DNA of 64,000 nucleotides from Lachnospiraceae bacterium (GCA_017463255.1 JAFTPP010000002.1:124001-188000), one strand, 5' to 3'. Shown: positions 9,031-17,703, numbered from the stretch's first letter. Translations and numbers: made by a program. The notes: generated from the sequence alone by a model not told the origin.

Positions 9031-9246
9031 ATGAATGAATCAACCAATAATCCTAACTCAATATCCTTATGGAAGGAAACATTTATAACTGGTATAACGC
9101 AATTAGACTCCAAAACACTACTCTTGATTACTGGAATGTTCTGCACAACATCCTTACTATGTGTAGGTTTGATATGCTTTTCAGGTGGGCAGATAACTGT
9201 AGGAAAAGGGGGCATATCCATAATACACTCAGATATCTCATGTTAA
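9031..9246 (+). CDS. Small single-pass membrane protein
   Basis: 71 aa with an AAGGAGG ribosome binding site eight bases upstream. One hydrophobic helix spans about residues 28-51 (TLLLITGMFCTTSLLCVGLI), followed by a short polar tail with GGQITVGKGGISI. No family is recognised. It lies 12 bases after the PIN-TM gene and before a plus-strand terminator, so the two form an operon. It may be a membrane partner or an inhibitor of the PIN-TM protein. Confidence 0.6.
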   Translation: MNESTNNPNSISLWKETFITGITQLDSKTLLLITGMFCTTSLLCVGLICFSGGQITVGKGGISIIHSDISC

Positions 9247-9254
9247 TTTAAAGT

Positions 9255-9289
9255 ATGCGCATCCACCGCTAGTAGATGTGCATCTTTTT
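9255..9289 (+). terminator. Terminator of the PIN-TM operon
   Basis: Arms 9255-9263 and 9275-9283 pair with one G-T, followed by a T run on the plus strand. It is placed just after the stop of the small TM gene. Confidence 0.7.
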
Positions 9290-9295
9290 ACTAAA

Positions 9296-9323
9296 GAAAA
9301 ACGCCCCAGTAACCCCGGAGCGT
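9296..9323 (-). terminator. Terminator of the integrase gene
   Basis: The GC-rich hairpin at 9301-9323 is followed on the minus strand by five T. It is the homologue of the hairpin at 7156-7178. Confidence 0.8.
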
Positions 9324-9338
9324 CTCTACATAGCAACA

Positions 9339-10208
9339 CTACACTACTTTAAACATTTTCTGCGATACCGCTTTGGCATCGTTTTTCTTTTCAATCTCTG
9401 CCTGTGCTTTTCTGAATTCTTCCATCCGTTTTAGTTCTTCCTCTGCATCGTCAAAACCGATATGTGTGTACACATTCATAGTGACGCTAATATCTGAATG
9501 CCCCATCAGATACTGTAATGTCTTTGGATTCATTCCCGATTTTGCCATATTGGAGCAATAAGTATGGCGACATACATGAGGAGTGATGTTTGGCATCTGC
9601 ACTCTGTAAATATCGTTATACCTTCCTACCATGCGATTGAACCTATGCTGCCAGTGCATTGCCACAAGGGGATTGCCGTCATCATCGTAGAAAAGAAATC
9701 CGGTGTGACCGTCAATCACTTTCTCCAACTTTGGCGTATCCCTGTCCTCAATGATGGCTTGGAACATCATTGCCACATCCTCAGTTATAGGAATTTTTCT
9801 CTTTCCCGCCTCGGTCTTAGTTTCTTCAATAATGTATCGCATATCGCAGGTTCTCTGCAGCTGATGGTCGATGTTGACCGTTCTGTTCTCAAGGTCGATA
9901 TCCTTTAGTGTTAAACCGCAAAATTCTGAAATACGCATTCCCGTGTGAAAGAGAATATACACCACTTCATAGTACTTGCAGTAACAAACATCATCATGCA
10001 CAAACTTTAGGAACTTTCGCATTTGTTCTCGGCTGATTGCCTCTCTGGTAACACTGTCGTTTACCACTACACCTGCAAGTTGGAATCCAAATGGATTTTT
10101 AACCAAAATGTCATCATCCACTGCCATCTGAAAGGCCGGTCTAAGCACACCGCGTATGTTGTGAATAGTACTATATCCTTTTCTATCTTCCTGTTGCAAT
10201 TTTATCAA
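9339..10208 (-). CDS. 5'-truncated tyrosine recombinase/integrase
   Basis: 289 aa from a TTG codon. The catalytic domain is intact: an Arg in TGMRISEFCGLTL, HVCRHTYCS (H-x-x-R), a later His in LMGHSDISVTMNVY, and the Tyr nucleophile in VYTHIG. The N-terminal arm-binding and most of the SAM-like core-binding domain are missing. The frame is open only about 14 codons further upstream (SYAKLF fits the family) and then meets a stop, with no ATG and no good ribosome binding site. Full-length relatives of Lachnospiraceae conjugative and integrative elements are near 400 residues. I regard it as a decayed integrase that is probably not translated efficiently. It is the clearest sign that this block was acquired by site-specific integration. 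Confidence 0.8.
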   Translation of the reverse strand: MIKLQQEDRKGYSTIHNIRGVLRPAFQMAVDDDILVKNPFGFQLAGVVVNDSVTREAISREQMRKFLKFVHDDVCYCKYYEVVYILFHTGMRISEFCGLTLKDIDLENRTVNIDHQLQRTCDMRYIIEETKTEAGKRKIPITEDVAMMFQAIIEDRDTPKLEKVIDGHTGFLFYDDDGNPLVAMHWQHRFNRMVGRYNDIYRVQMPNITPHVCRHTYCSNMAKSGMNPKTLQYLMGHSDISVTMNVYTHIGFDDAEEELKRMEEFRKAQAEIEKKNDAKAVSQKMFKVV

Positions 10209-10285
10209 GAACAGCTTTGCATAGGACCTATTTTGAGAAGATGTTTTTTATTATATACAATCAGTTCTTATAACTGAAAATTTTT

Positions 10286-11623
10286 TTAGTGTAACACTTC
10301 ATATATCTTGATTATTAATTCTTCTTTATCTGTCGTTCCAAAATATCCTTCAGCAAAGTCCTTTACCTTTGGACTGTTATCTAGCATACTATTAAGCAAT
10401 ATCTTAATATCTTCTTCTCGTCCTCTTTTAGCAGTCATACATGTGTGGCAAGTAGGACATACCTTAACTAAGTTTTCAATAACATCTAGTACATTTTCTT
10501 CTGTATATTGGCTTTGTCCATTAGAGAATGATATTGCATGATGTATTTCAAAGAAATATTTATCAACTGCCAAGCCATTCACTCTTCTTTTTACGTAAAA
10601 ACTTCTATCTGCTATATTATACCTATTTTTACAACATACACATTCATCCGGTTCATCATCATACACTTGAGACACAATTCTCTGATTTCTAGTAGTTCTT
10701 CTGTCTTCATTATTGCTATCATCCATACCGAATAACTGTCTATACTGTCGCAATGTTTCTGCATCCTGATTTCCTTCTATCCTATACCCATATGCCATAT
10801 TGATGAATGCATTATATTTACTGATAAAGTTTTGTGTTTTTTCATTTCTTCTCGCTGGACTCAACGCAACATAATCAATATTAAAATAGTATATTCCTGG
10901 GCTATTCTCATCAATTGTCAATTCAGCGGCATTTGTATCAGATGCATGTATACATTCCATTCTATACTTGTTATAAGTTCCTATCTCGCACAAATAATAT
11001 TTCCATGAAACCCTAAATTGGTCATCTTTCTGTGTTGTATCTTCTGTTAATCTCGTATTAAAATTGAAATATTCAGGATTCATTAATCCATGATCCATTA
11101 ATAAACTTATTTTCCGAATATCCGCTCTAGATGAACAATGATAATCACACGCAAAAAAACCACTACCATCATAACTCATAGCAACATCTAAATAGCCACG
11201 CAAAAAATCCTTTCTCTCTTCTTCCATCGCATAATCAAAAAGAAAACTTTGTCTTCTAATTTTATTTAATAGTCTGTTTGTGAAATTGTTTCCACTTTGT
11301 TCATCAGATAATTCAATATCTAAATCATTTTTTAAGATATAGACCCCCTTATATTTAGAAGAAATATATATTGGATCATTGCTCTCGGATATATTCAATT
11401 GCCAATACGGAAAAATTCCTGATTTTTGATTTATACAATTCGCATAATCCTGATAATAATTCTCACAAAACTCATAGAACTTACTCGAACGAAAGCTGAA
11501 ATAAGTAAATATATATTCATTTCCGATATATTCACTTCTTCGTAAAAAAGCCCCCAATACAGTTGGCGCTATTTCATCTTCCAAAAACGAGCTAAGGTTC
11601 AAAATCTTATTCTCGTCAAACAT
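10286..11623 (-). CDS. HNH-endonuclease-domain protein of the R-M operon
   Basis: 445 aa. The first 310 residues are unrecognised. Residues about 325-410 form a zinc-binding HNH module: CVCC (two Cys pairs), FEIHHAISFSNG (the His-His pair) and VCPTCH (second metal pair with the final His). This is the usual HNH layout for DNA cleavage. The start codon overlaps the preceding gene's end region (stop and ATG adjacent), so it is translated with the LlaJI-type nuclease gene. It is the last gene of the operon that starts near 17.6 kb. It could be an additional restriction nuclease or a modification-dependent one. Its specificity cannot be read from the sequence. Confidence 0.78.
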   Translation of the reverse strand: MFDENKILNLSSFLEDEIAPTVLGAFLRRSEYIGNEYIFTYFSFRSSKFYEFCENYYQDYANCINQKSGIFPYWQLNISESNDPIYISSKYKGVYILKNDLDIELSDEQSGNNFTNRLLNKIRRQSFLFDYAMEEERKDFLRGYLDVAMSYDGSGFFACDYHCSSRADIRKISLLMDHGLMNPEYFNFNTRLTEDTTQKDDQFRVSWKYYLCEIGTYNKYRMECIHASDTNAAELTIDENSPGIYYFNIDYVALSPARRNEKTQNFISKYNAFINMAYGYRIEGNQDAETLRQYRQLFGMDDSNNEDRRTTRNQRIVSQVYDDEPDECVCCKNRYNIADRSFYVKRRVNGLAVDKYFFEIHHAISFSNGQSQYTEENVLDVIENLVKVCPTCHTCMTAKRGREEDIKILLNSMLDNSPKVKDFAEGYFGTTDKEELIIKIYEVLH

Positions 11624-12856
11624 TTATCTTCTCTCCCCTACAGTTTTTTCAATTAAAGTAGCCAATTTTTCAATTTCACAAAAATCCAATCTACCTTCGA
11701 TTTTCATTAAGTGTTTTACGTCTAATAACACACCCACCACATTCTCATATGCTTTTGTACCATGCTTCCAACTGCTTTTTGCAGTACCTATGACAGTCAT
11801 CGTATCACTAGTGTGAAATTTGTTTGCTTTGGAATTATAAGGCATTATAAAAGCATTATATACAGTTGGCTTTTTACCCTCTTTTGTGAACCTTTTCCCT
11901 TCAGCTATATATTCGCCATATGTTATCTGCTTATTAATTGATGACGATTCTGGTAAATGCGCAGGAATTGCAGTTTCACCATATTTGTAGTATTTAGCAT
12001 CTAATACATATATCTTATCTTGGTACATCATTATTGTATCCGGTTCTAATACAGAATTATCATACTCTGTATTATCTACAAGGCTCCACATTGTTTTAGG
12101 AAAGTATTCTTCTTTGCCTGAAATCCCAAATACATTATCCAGCATTCTCTCCCATACATATTGAAAATTATAGGTTCCATACCTAAATTGGAAATCGGTG
12201 GCATTGTCGTCATATTTTAATATTGCCAATAAGTTTCTGAATAGCAGCCTATTCCTATCATTAAATGTAACTTGCAATTTATTATTCACAACTGACACCA
12301 TCATTTTTCTCGTAAGCCCTGTTTTAGGCCTGGAAGGAACATATGACGTAAACAACCATCCAAATTTTTCAAAACTTTCAAACAAGCAATATTGATGAAC
12401 AATCGTAATCAACTCATCTTCGTTAATGTTATTCTTTTTTACGACATAATCCAGATAAAATATATCTCCATCTTGTATTATAGGCTTTTGACATTTAATT
12501 GTTTTTCTCCAATCAATTTTCCCCCTGTTCGCCACTGTATAGTGTGTTTCTCTTTCCTTGTAAATTCCACGATCAAAATAATCTTTTATAACATACAAAT
12601 ATGCCTGTACTGGCAAACTAGTATATGTTTTATAATCAGCACCATGATAAAACTCTGATTCTTTTTGTTCCGTAAATCTTGCCAAAGTATTAATTAGCAA
12701 AAGAATATCCCTACGAAGTTCTTTTTCTTGTGTACTCAATTGAAATCCTAGCGGGAATGATATTTCATACAAATTCTCATTTTTTCTAATTCCCACAAAT
12801 GTATCATCAGCATAATTACTATTAATATGGCAACGTCCAAGTAATCCATTCTCCAT
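11624..12856 (-). CDS. LlaJI-family restriction endonuclease subunit
   Basis: 410 aa from the ATG at 12856, which follows AAGGAG by eight bases. The layout fits the LlaJI/McrC-type nucleases that work with a McrB-like motor. The helical N-terminal half is followed by a PD-(D/E)XK core visible as EPDTIMMYQDKIYVLDAKYY, with Asp in PD and Asp-x-Lys in DAK. In the Lactococcus LlaJI system two R subunits, a AAA GTPase and a nuclease, cut unmethylated DNA. Here the AAA partner ends 24 bases upstream, matching that order. The family is reasonably clear and the recognition site is not known. Confidence 0.82.
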   Translation of the reverse strand: MENGLLGRCHINSNYADDTFVGIRKNENLYEISFPLGFQLSTQEKELRRDILLLINTLARFTEQKESEFYHGADYKTYTSLPVQAYLYVIKDYFDRGIYKERETHYTVANRGKIDWRKTIKCQKPIIQDGDIFYLDYVVKKNNINEDELITIVHQYCLFESFEKFGWLFTSYVPSRPKTGLTRKMMVSVVNNKLQVTFNDRNRLLFRNLLAILKYDDNATDFQFRYGTYNFQYVWERMLDNVFGISGKEEYFPKTMWSLVDNTEYDNSVLEPDTIMMYQDKIYVLDAKYYKYGETAIPAHLPESSSINKQITYGEYIAEGKRFTKEGKKPTVYNAFIMPYNSKANKFHTSDTMTVIGTAKSSWKHGTKAYENVVGVLLDVKHLMKIEGRLDFCEIEKLATLIEKTVGERR

Positions 12857-12880
12857 CAGAGACACTCCTTCCATAGTATC

Positions 12881-13945
12881 TTAGACTGCGTCTTCTGGAA
12901 CGGTTTTGCCCAACATCTTTGCATACACATTATAACGTAATATTCGCTTCAATGGATCCACTCCAACTACATCATCATTAAATATTTCAATAATAGAATC
13001 CAATGTGGTAATATCATCACTAAAATATGCATAGTGATCCATTTTAAAGGCATCGTCCCATAAATATTTCAATACTTTTTCTGGAAACTTATTACGAGAC
13101 AATTCCGAAGCTCTTGCAAAATATGCCCCTAATCTCTTATCCGCCGAATTACCGACTTCTTCGCTTAATCGGATTATTTCATCATTTGTTATTTTTGCAA
13201 ACACACCCCAAGAAATACTGCTTCCTTCAATGTTTTCATTTGCATGTGAAGCAGTTTCAACGTTATTCTGTACAAGATACATCTCCCATCTTCTCTGAAA
13301 AGCTGTGTCTAAGGTAAAAACATTTTGGTCCGAAGTATTCATTGTTGCATAAATCGACAAATTGGTCGGCATCATAATTGAATGATTTTCATCACCAAAA
13401 ATTACTGATGCCATATCATAATTTGATATTGAATACTTCCCAGATCCATCTTCATTTCTATCTAGCAATTGAAAAATATCGCCGAAAATTGCAGGCGCAT
13501 TTCCTCTGTTAATCTCTTCAATTACTAAATAATACATATGCGCAGGATCAGCATATGCTCTTTTTAACATTTTAGTAAAAGGGCCTGGTTCAAAAACATA
13601 TGTAAGCCTTCCATCAACTATTCTTGGAAGAATTTGTCCTACAAAATCCGAATATGTATAATCCGGATGAAACACTACTCTTTCCGAATAGCACTTACTA
13701 ATTTTTGAGTCGACTATATGACTTTTTCCTGCTCCTGGAACTCCATATAAAAGAACATTTACACCTTCTTTATCTGTTGCCTTCTCTTCTTCTATATTTG
13801 AAGTATCAACTTCAAAAGATCCGCTTCTTGTAGCTAATGCAGATTGCAGCATATCGCTTTCTATATATGCTACAAATTCTTCTTTCGTATATGTAGTATT
13901 TCCAAGCACATATAATTTTGAAATTTTGTCATATGAAATATCCAT
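12881..13945 (-). CDS. McrB/LlaJI-R1-type AAA+ NTPase
   Basis: 354 aa with AGGAGG before the ATG. Walker A is GVPGAGKSH (about residues 68-76), Walker B is YLVIEEINRG, and the McrB-type signature ATMNTSDQNVFTLDTAFQRRW follows. The N-terminus is only about 60 residues, so the DNA-binding domain found in longer McrB proteins is missing or minimal. The protein should form the motor of the restriction complex with the LlaJI-type nuclease encoded next. McrB relatives use GTP; the MNTSD loop supports that group, but the nucleotide preference is inference. Confidence 0.87.
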   Translation of the reverse strand: MDISYDKISKLYVLGNTTYTKEEFVAYIESDMLQSALATRSGSFEVDTSNIEEEKATDKEGVNVLLYGVPGAGKSHIVDSKISKCYSERVVFHPDYTYSDFVGQILPRIVDGRLTYVFEPGPFTKMLKRAYADPAHMYYLVIEEINRGNAPAIFGDIFQLLDRNEDGSGKYSISNYDMASVIFGDENHSIMMPTNLSIYATMNTSDQNVFTLDTAFQRRWEMYLVQNNVETASHANENIEGSSISWGVFAKITNDEIIRLSEEVGNSADKRLGAYFARASELSRNKFPEKVLKYLWDDAFKMDHYAYFSDDITTLDSIIEIFNDDVVGVDPLKRILRYNVYAKMLGKTVPEDAV

Positions 13946-13957
13946 CTACGTTCCTCC

Positions 13958-14611
13958 TTACAATAACCGCATTGCCTTTTCAACAATATTGGTTCTACAA
14001 GCCGAATATAGGCCAATATTTGACATAAAATAATCAAGCGAATCCGGCTTTATCCTTATCTGGTCATTTTTCTTATGGTTAATATCTCGTCTATTATTAT
14101 TTATCACAATACCAAGACTTTCTATTATTTCGATCACCAAATCCTGTCTTTCATAGACTCTATCTACATCAATAGACAAATAATGTGCCGTTGTATCCCA
14201 CGATGCTCTTCCATCAAAACAGCCTTTGACAAACTCTTTCTTTATCTCTATTGAAGATTTTGCTATTTCTTGCACTTTATGTGTTAATATCTTAATACAT
14301 TCAATCTCTGATACTCCCGCTTTCTCAACTAGAACTGTAAAACCTTCTTTAGGAGAAATAGTGTATTCTGCTGTCTTATTTGTTTTTATTTCAGGTGCAG
14401 AACTCCCCATACACTCCTTAAACATTTTATATACATCTCTAAAATGCTTGTTCAATTCATCTTGAGTAACTTTTCCTGCATTATGGTTTACACATCCTAG
14501 AATGTACTCTCTACCATTTAACTTTTTCTCTTTATATAGTGGATATATTAATCCCAACGTATATGCTAGCGCTTTATTTATCTGTGTATTCTGTAATTCT
14601 TTTATATTCAT
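13958..14611 (-). CDS. LAGLIDADG-like protein of the R-M operon
   Basis: 217 aa from the ATG at 14611 (AAGGTGG four bases upstream); the frame is open 24 codons further, but these look non-coding. Two segments resemble the LAGLIDADG helix: ALAYTLGLIYPLYK near residue 15 and EFVKGCFDGRASWD near residue 140. The second is followed by a beta-rich stretch ending in DQIRIKPDSLDYF. That arrangement is seen in single-chain LAGLIDADG DNA-binding proteins. The second motif has Asp in the catalytic position and the first does not. It may be a restriction nuclease, a degenerate homing-type DNA-binding subunit or a specificity factor. The family call is weak; the gene itself is convincing because it is tightly packed in the operon. 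Confidence 0.6.
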   Translation of the reverse strand: MNIKELQNTQINKALAYTLGLIYPLYKEKKLNGREYILGCVNHNAGKVTQDELNKHFRDVYKMFKECMGSSAPEIKTNKTAEYTISPKEGFTVLVEKAGVSEIECIKILTHKVQEIAKSSIEIKKEFVKGCFDGRASWDTTAHYLSIDVDRVYERQDLVIEIIESLGIVINNNRRDINHKKNDQIRIKPDSLDYFMSNIGLYSACRTNIVEKAMRLL

Positions 14612-14684
14612 AGTTCCACCTTCCCAATGTACCCAAATACAGAGATTCAGAAAATTACCTGAATCCCTATAAAGACAAAACATC

Positions 14685-15392
14685 TTACATGTTTTCTAAT
14701 CGTTTTTTCGCCATTTCAAAATATTCTTTTTCAAATTCGATACCCCAAAATTTTCTACCATTTTTCAAAGCAGCCACACCAGTGGAGCCACTCCCCATAA
14801 ACGGATCCAGTATCAAATCCCCCGGATTAGTGTGTATTGCAATTATTTCTTCCATCAATCGTAAACTTTTCTGCGTTGGATGGCCAAGTCTTTCGCTTCC
14901 ACTAACTAATGATGTAGTAAACATTGCACGTAAATATGACTTATCGTCCGGTTTATTAAATATCCACTTTGCATTCTTCTTTACGGCCCAAATAGCAAAT
15001 TCCATGTCTTGAACGTATCTTCTATTTACATTTCTAGGCATCGGGTTCGTTTTTTGCCAAACAAGAATGTCTTTAACTACCATTCCTGCTTCTTCGGATT
15101 CAAGAGCGTCAATTATATAACTTATATATCTGTATGAACAAAAAACAATCATCGACCCATTTTTATTAAGCAGTTTTGCATATTGTGGAACCCATGAATA
15201 TAAATCAAACTTTCCTCTATCCCATTTCCCAAAGTCAACACCTGCTCTGGGATTTTTCATCGTACCAAAATTATTGTCTTTAGAAATGTTGTATGGTGGA
15301 TCAGTAATTATATGATCCACTCTAACATTCTGTTCTTGAAGTTCCTTTACAAGCGTATAAGAATCAGCATTATATATAGTTAATCTTTCCAT
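14685..15392 (-). CDS. Type II DNA methyltransferase, beta class (N6-adenine or N4-cytosine)
   Basis: 235 aa. The catalytic motif IV TDPPYN is at about residues 30-35, and the S-adenosylmethionine motif I DPFMGSGST lies near the C-terminus. The order IV before I defines the beta class of the N6/N4 methyltransferases. DPPY is most often N6-adenine. I placed the start at the ATG 15392, ten bases after AGGAGA; a TTG at 15398 overlaps the stop of the preceding gene. It should protect one strand or a related site together with the m5C enzyme in the same operon. Confidence 0.88.
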   Translation of the reverse strand: MERLTIYNADSYTLVKELQEQNVRVDHIITDPPYNISKDNNFGTMKNPRAGVDFGKWDRGKFDLYSWVPQYAKLLNKNGSMIVFCSYRYISYIIDALESEEAGMVVKDILVWQKTNPMPRNVNRRYVQDMEFAIWAVKKNAKWIFNKPDDKSYLRAMFTTSLVSGSERLGHPTQKSLRLMEEIIAIHTNPGDLILDPFMGSGSTGVAALKNGRKFWGIEFEKEYFEMAKKRLENM

Positions 15393-15394
15393 TT

Positions 15395-16345
15395 TCAAGT
15401 AATCTCCTGTCCACAGAATTTACATCGTTTTTTTTCATCTGCTTTTGCCTCCTGCTCGGTTCTATACATTGCTTTTCCTGCACCATGCAAAGTAAAACAA
15501 TTCTTATGAAAATGATAAAAATCATTATCTAAAGCAGAATAATAAGCTGAAACTCTATCAACCCATTTGCACCCATTTTCCACAAGAGTATTTCTGATTT
15601 CAATTTCTCTTTCAATATCAACCTTATCTCTTGGAATTCTTACATTATAATCACATATTACTTTATTGATATCACTAACACCATCGTTTCTAAGATGTAT
15701 CCCTAGCTGTTCAAAGAAAACATCAGCACTTACAAACGAATCGAGATTAACATTTGTATTTGCTGTTTGACTACCATCTGAAAAGCTATTTTTCTCTTGT
15801 TCAAAGAATCCATCATTTTTTGAAGGACAATTTTCACAATCATATTCTCCCTGTTGTTTATAACAATATAAACACTGTATCTTATCAGCGAACTGTGCCA
15901 TAAGTATTTTACTATTATATGATGACCCATACAGTACTATAGTATTGGGAAAGAATCGATTATAGGATAATAAAGCTTCTCTAGCTATTTCACCTATATT
16001 TGACTCATCTATTTTCTGATTACAATGACGCTCTTTTATTTTACTAACTCTTGACGCTGCCCAACAAGGTGTCACACTGCATTTCACCTCTAAAAAATAA
16101 AGCTCCTGTGGCTCAGTTTTCTTCAAAATAATATAATCGGGAGCAAATTTCACAATCATGGATGAAGGTTTCTGATTAACTTCCATTTTTGCAAAATACT
16201 TCTTAAATATCTCATTATCTTTGACAATATTAAGCACTCCAAATGGAACTATCTCAACTTCATTCGCAAAGAACAACTCATTCAATCTATTCTCAATTAT
16301 ATCAGTTATCCTCCTTCTACCAGTAAATGTTTTTATCCCTTTCAT
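15395..16345 (-). CDS. Putative PD-(D/E)XK restriction endonuclease with zinc-binding Cys clusters
   Basis: 316 aa. Residues about 69-90 read FAPDYIILKKTEPQELYFLEVKCS, a PD-(x)n-E-x-K nuclease core. A four-Cys cluster (CLYCYKQQ then CENC) sits near residue 170, and a second pair CKFCGQ closes the protein, so one or two zinc ribbons are likely. It lies between the m5C and amino methyltransferase genes and overlaps the latter by a TTGA junction, which is where type II systems keep their cognate nuclease. No named family is recognised. If active, this operon holds a conventional nuclease in addition to the AAA-driven one. Confidence 0.7.
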   Translation of the reverse strand: MKGIKTFTGRRRITDIIENRLNELFFANEVEIVPFGVLNIVKDNEIFKKYFAKMEVNQKPSSMIVKFAPDYIILKKTEPQELYFLEVKCSVTPCWAASRVSKIKERHCNQKIDESNIGEIAREALLSYNRFFPNTIVLYGSSYNSKILMAQFADKIQCLYCYKQQGEYDCENCPSKNDGFFEQEKNSFSDGSQTANTNVNLDSFVSADVFFEQLGIHLRNDGVSDINKVICDYNVRIPRDKVDIEREIEIRNTLVENGCKWVDRVSAYYSALDNDFYHFHKNCFTLHGAGKAMYRTEQEAKADEKKRCKFCGQEIT

Positions 16346-16351
16346 AGTAAT

Positions 16352-17431
16352 CTACTCCATCTCTTCAAAAGCTTGACTAATATGTTCTCCTATAGCTTTT
16401 GCCAACAATGGTGGCACCGCATTGCCAATCTGTTTACATACCGCACATTTATTACCATAAAACACAAAACTATCTGGAAAGCTCTGTATTCTAGCAGCCT
16501 CTCTAGGAGTAATTGATCTATTCAAGTATGGATGAGAATTCCTTCCGTTTGATGGAGTATCAAATCTCGTATCTATGGTTGGACTTGGCTTATCCCATAC
16601 AAGTCTTGACCAAGTTGTCATAAATTTCTGATTTCCATAAAGTTCTTCCGGCATTGAAGTTTTATCTCCTTCTGGCGGAATAAGCTTCAGTTTATCTAAT
16701 GCAACCTGAGAATGGTTAGTTGCCTTATGATTGTATAAAGTTGTCGAATCACCACGAAGTAACCTTTGATAATCACTTTGTGGATCATTTCTATACTCAG
16801 AGATTTCTTCCCCCTCTCCAGATTCCCAATAAGACAAATCCGAAATTGCATCTCTTACCGTTGTTTTTACTTCTGTATATTCATCCGGCAAAGTAATACC
16901 ACATGGATGTAATGTTCCGATAATAATGGTTCTCTCTCTTGTTTGCGGAACACCAAAATTATAGGCATTCATAATTCCAGAATTTAATGTATAGCCTAAA
17001 CTGGTGAATTTCTCATAAATTTGTCTTATAAAATAACCGTTCCCAGAAGAAATCATATTCTTGACATTTTCAATAACAAAAACTTCCGGCTTTACTCTAC
17101 CAACAATATCTACATACTCTAAAAACAAGAAATTACGTGGATCATCTAACCCTAAATTTTTACCCTTAAGGCTAAAACCCTGACAAGGCGGTCCCCCAAT
17201 AATCATATTTACTTTTCTTTCTTTACATAAACTGATGATTTGATCTTTTATAGCTACATCGCAAATATCTCCACATACACATGCTGTATTTGGGAAATTC
17301 TTCTGGAAAGTATCAATCGCGCGTGGGTCAAAATCTAATGCAACTTCTGTTGTAATTCCTTCAACCATATCTAAACCACACGAAAACCCGCCTGCTCCAG
17401 AAAACAAATCCAAAACTCTAAATTTTTCCAT
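16352..17431 (-). CDS. DNA (cytosine-5) methyltransferase of the R-M operon
   Basis: 359 aa, single-domain m5C methyltransferase. Motif I is LDLFSGAGGFS (residues 8-18), motif IV GGPPCQGFS has the catalytic Cys83, motif VI is ENV (FVIENVKNM), motif VIII includes the QTRERT region, and motifs IX-X are ARIQSFPDSF and IGNAVPPLLA. The target-recognition domain is about residues 190-300. A CAVCKQ Cys pair near the C-terminus is unusual. It starts with a good AGGAGA and precedes the PD-(D/E)XK gene by 6 bases. It should methylate a cytosine in the system's recognition site; the site is unknown. Confidence 0.93.
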   Translation of the reverse strand: MEKFRVLDLFSGAGGFSCGLDMVEGITTEVALDFDPRAIDTFQKNFPNTACVCGDICDVAIKDQIISLCKERKVNMIIGGPPCQGFSLKGKNLGLDDPRNFLFLEYVDIVGRVKPEVFVIENVKNMISSGNGYFIRQIYEKFTSLGYTLNSGIMNAYNFGVPQTRERTIIIGTLHPCGITLPDEYTEVKTTVRDAISDLSYWESGEGEEISEYRNDPQSDYQRLLRGDSTTLYNHKATNHSQVALDKLKLIPPEGDKTSMPEELYGNQKFMTTWSRLVWDKPSPTIDTRFDTPSNGRNSHPYLNRSITPREAARIQSFPDSFVFYGNKCAVCKQIGNAVPPLLAKAIGEHISQAFEEME

Positions 17432-17446
17432 TTTACTGTAATCTCC

Positions 17447-17638
17447 TCACATTGCACTTTTTCCGCTTTTTACCCAAGCATCTAATTCTGACATTTTAAA
17501 TTTCCACTGCTTACCAATCTTATGCGCTGGGATATCGCAGTCTTCCTTTTGTATCCAACTGCGTATCGTTCGTGGTTTTACATCCATATACTTAGCAGCT
17601 TCTTCTATACTTACCCAATTTTCATTCTGCTCTATCAT
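17447..17638 (-). CDS. Small excisionase-type HTH protein, first gene of the R-M operon
   Basis: 63 aa from the ATG at 17638 (GAGGTG five bases upstream); the frame extends further but without a better start. The sequence WVSIEEAAKYMDVKPRTIRSW followed by HKIGKQWKFKMSELDAWVKSG is the winged HTH of the excisionase (MerR-like) family. As first gene behind a strong promoter it may act as the controller of the restriction-modification genes, or be a leftover excisionase of the element. Confidence 0.8.
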   Translation of the reverse strand: MIEQNENWVSIEEAAKYMDVKPRTIRSWIQKEDCDIPAHKIGKQWKFKMSELDAWVKSGKSAM

Positions 17639-17674
17639 AATACACCTCATTTCTGTACTGATAACATATGATAT

Positions 17675-17703
17675 ATTATAGCAAAAAAGGCTCTCTGTTA
17701 CAA
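17675..17703 (-). promoter_or_regulatory. Sigma-A promoter of the R-M operon
   Basis: On the minus strand a TTGTAA -35 (17698-17703) and a perfect TATAAT -10 (17675-17680) are separated by exactly 17 bases. They lie about 37 bases upstream of the HTH gene start. All eight downstream genes are on the same strand with short gaps, so this promoter probably drives the entire operon. Confidence 0.75.
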
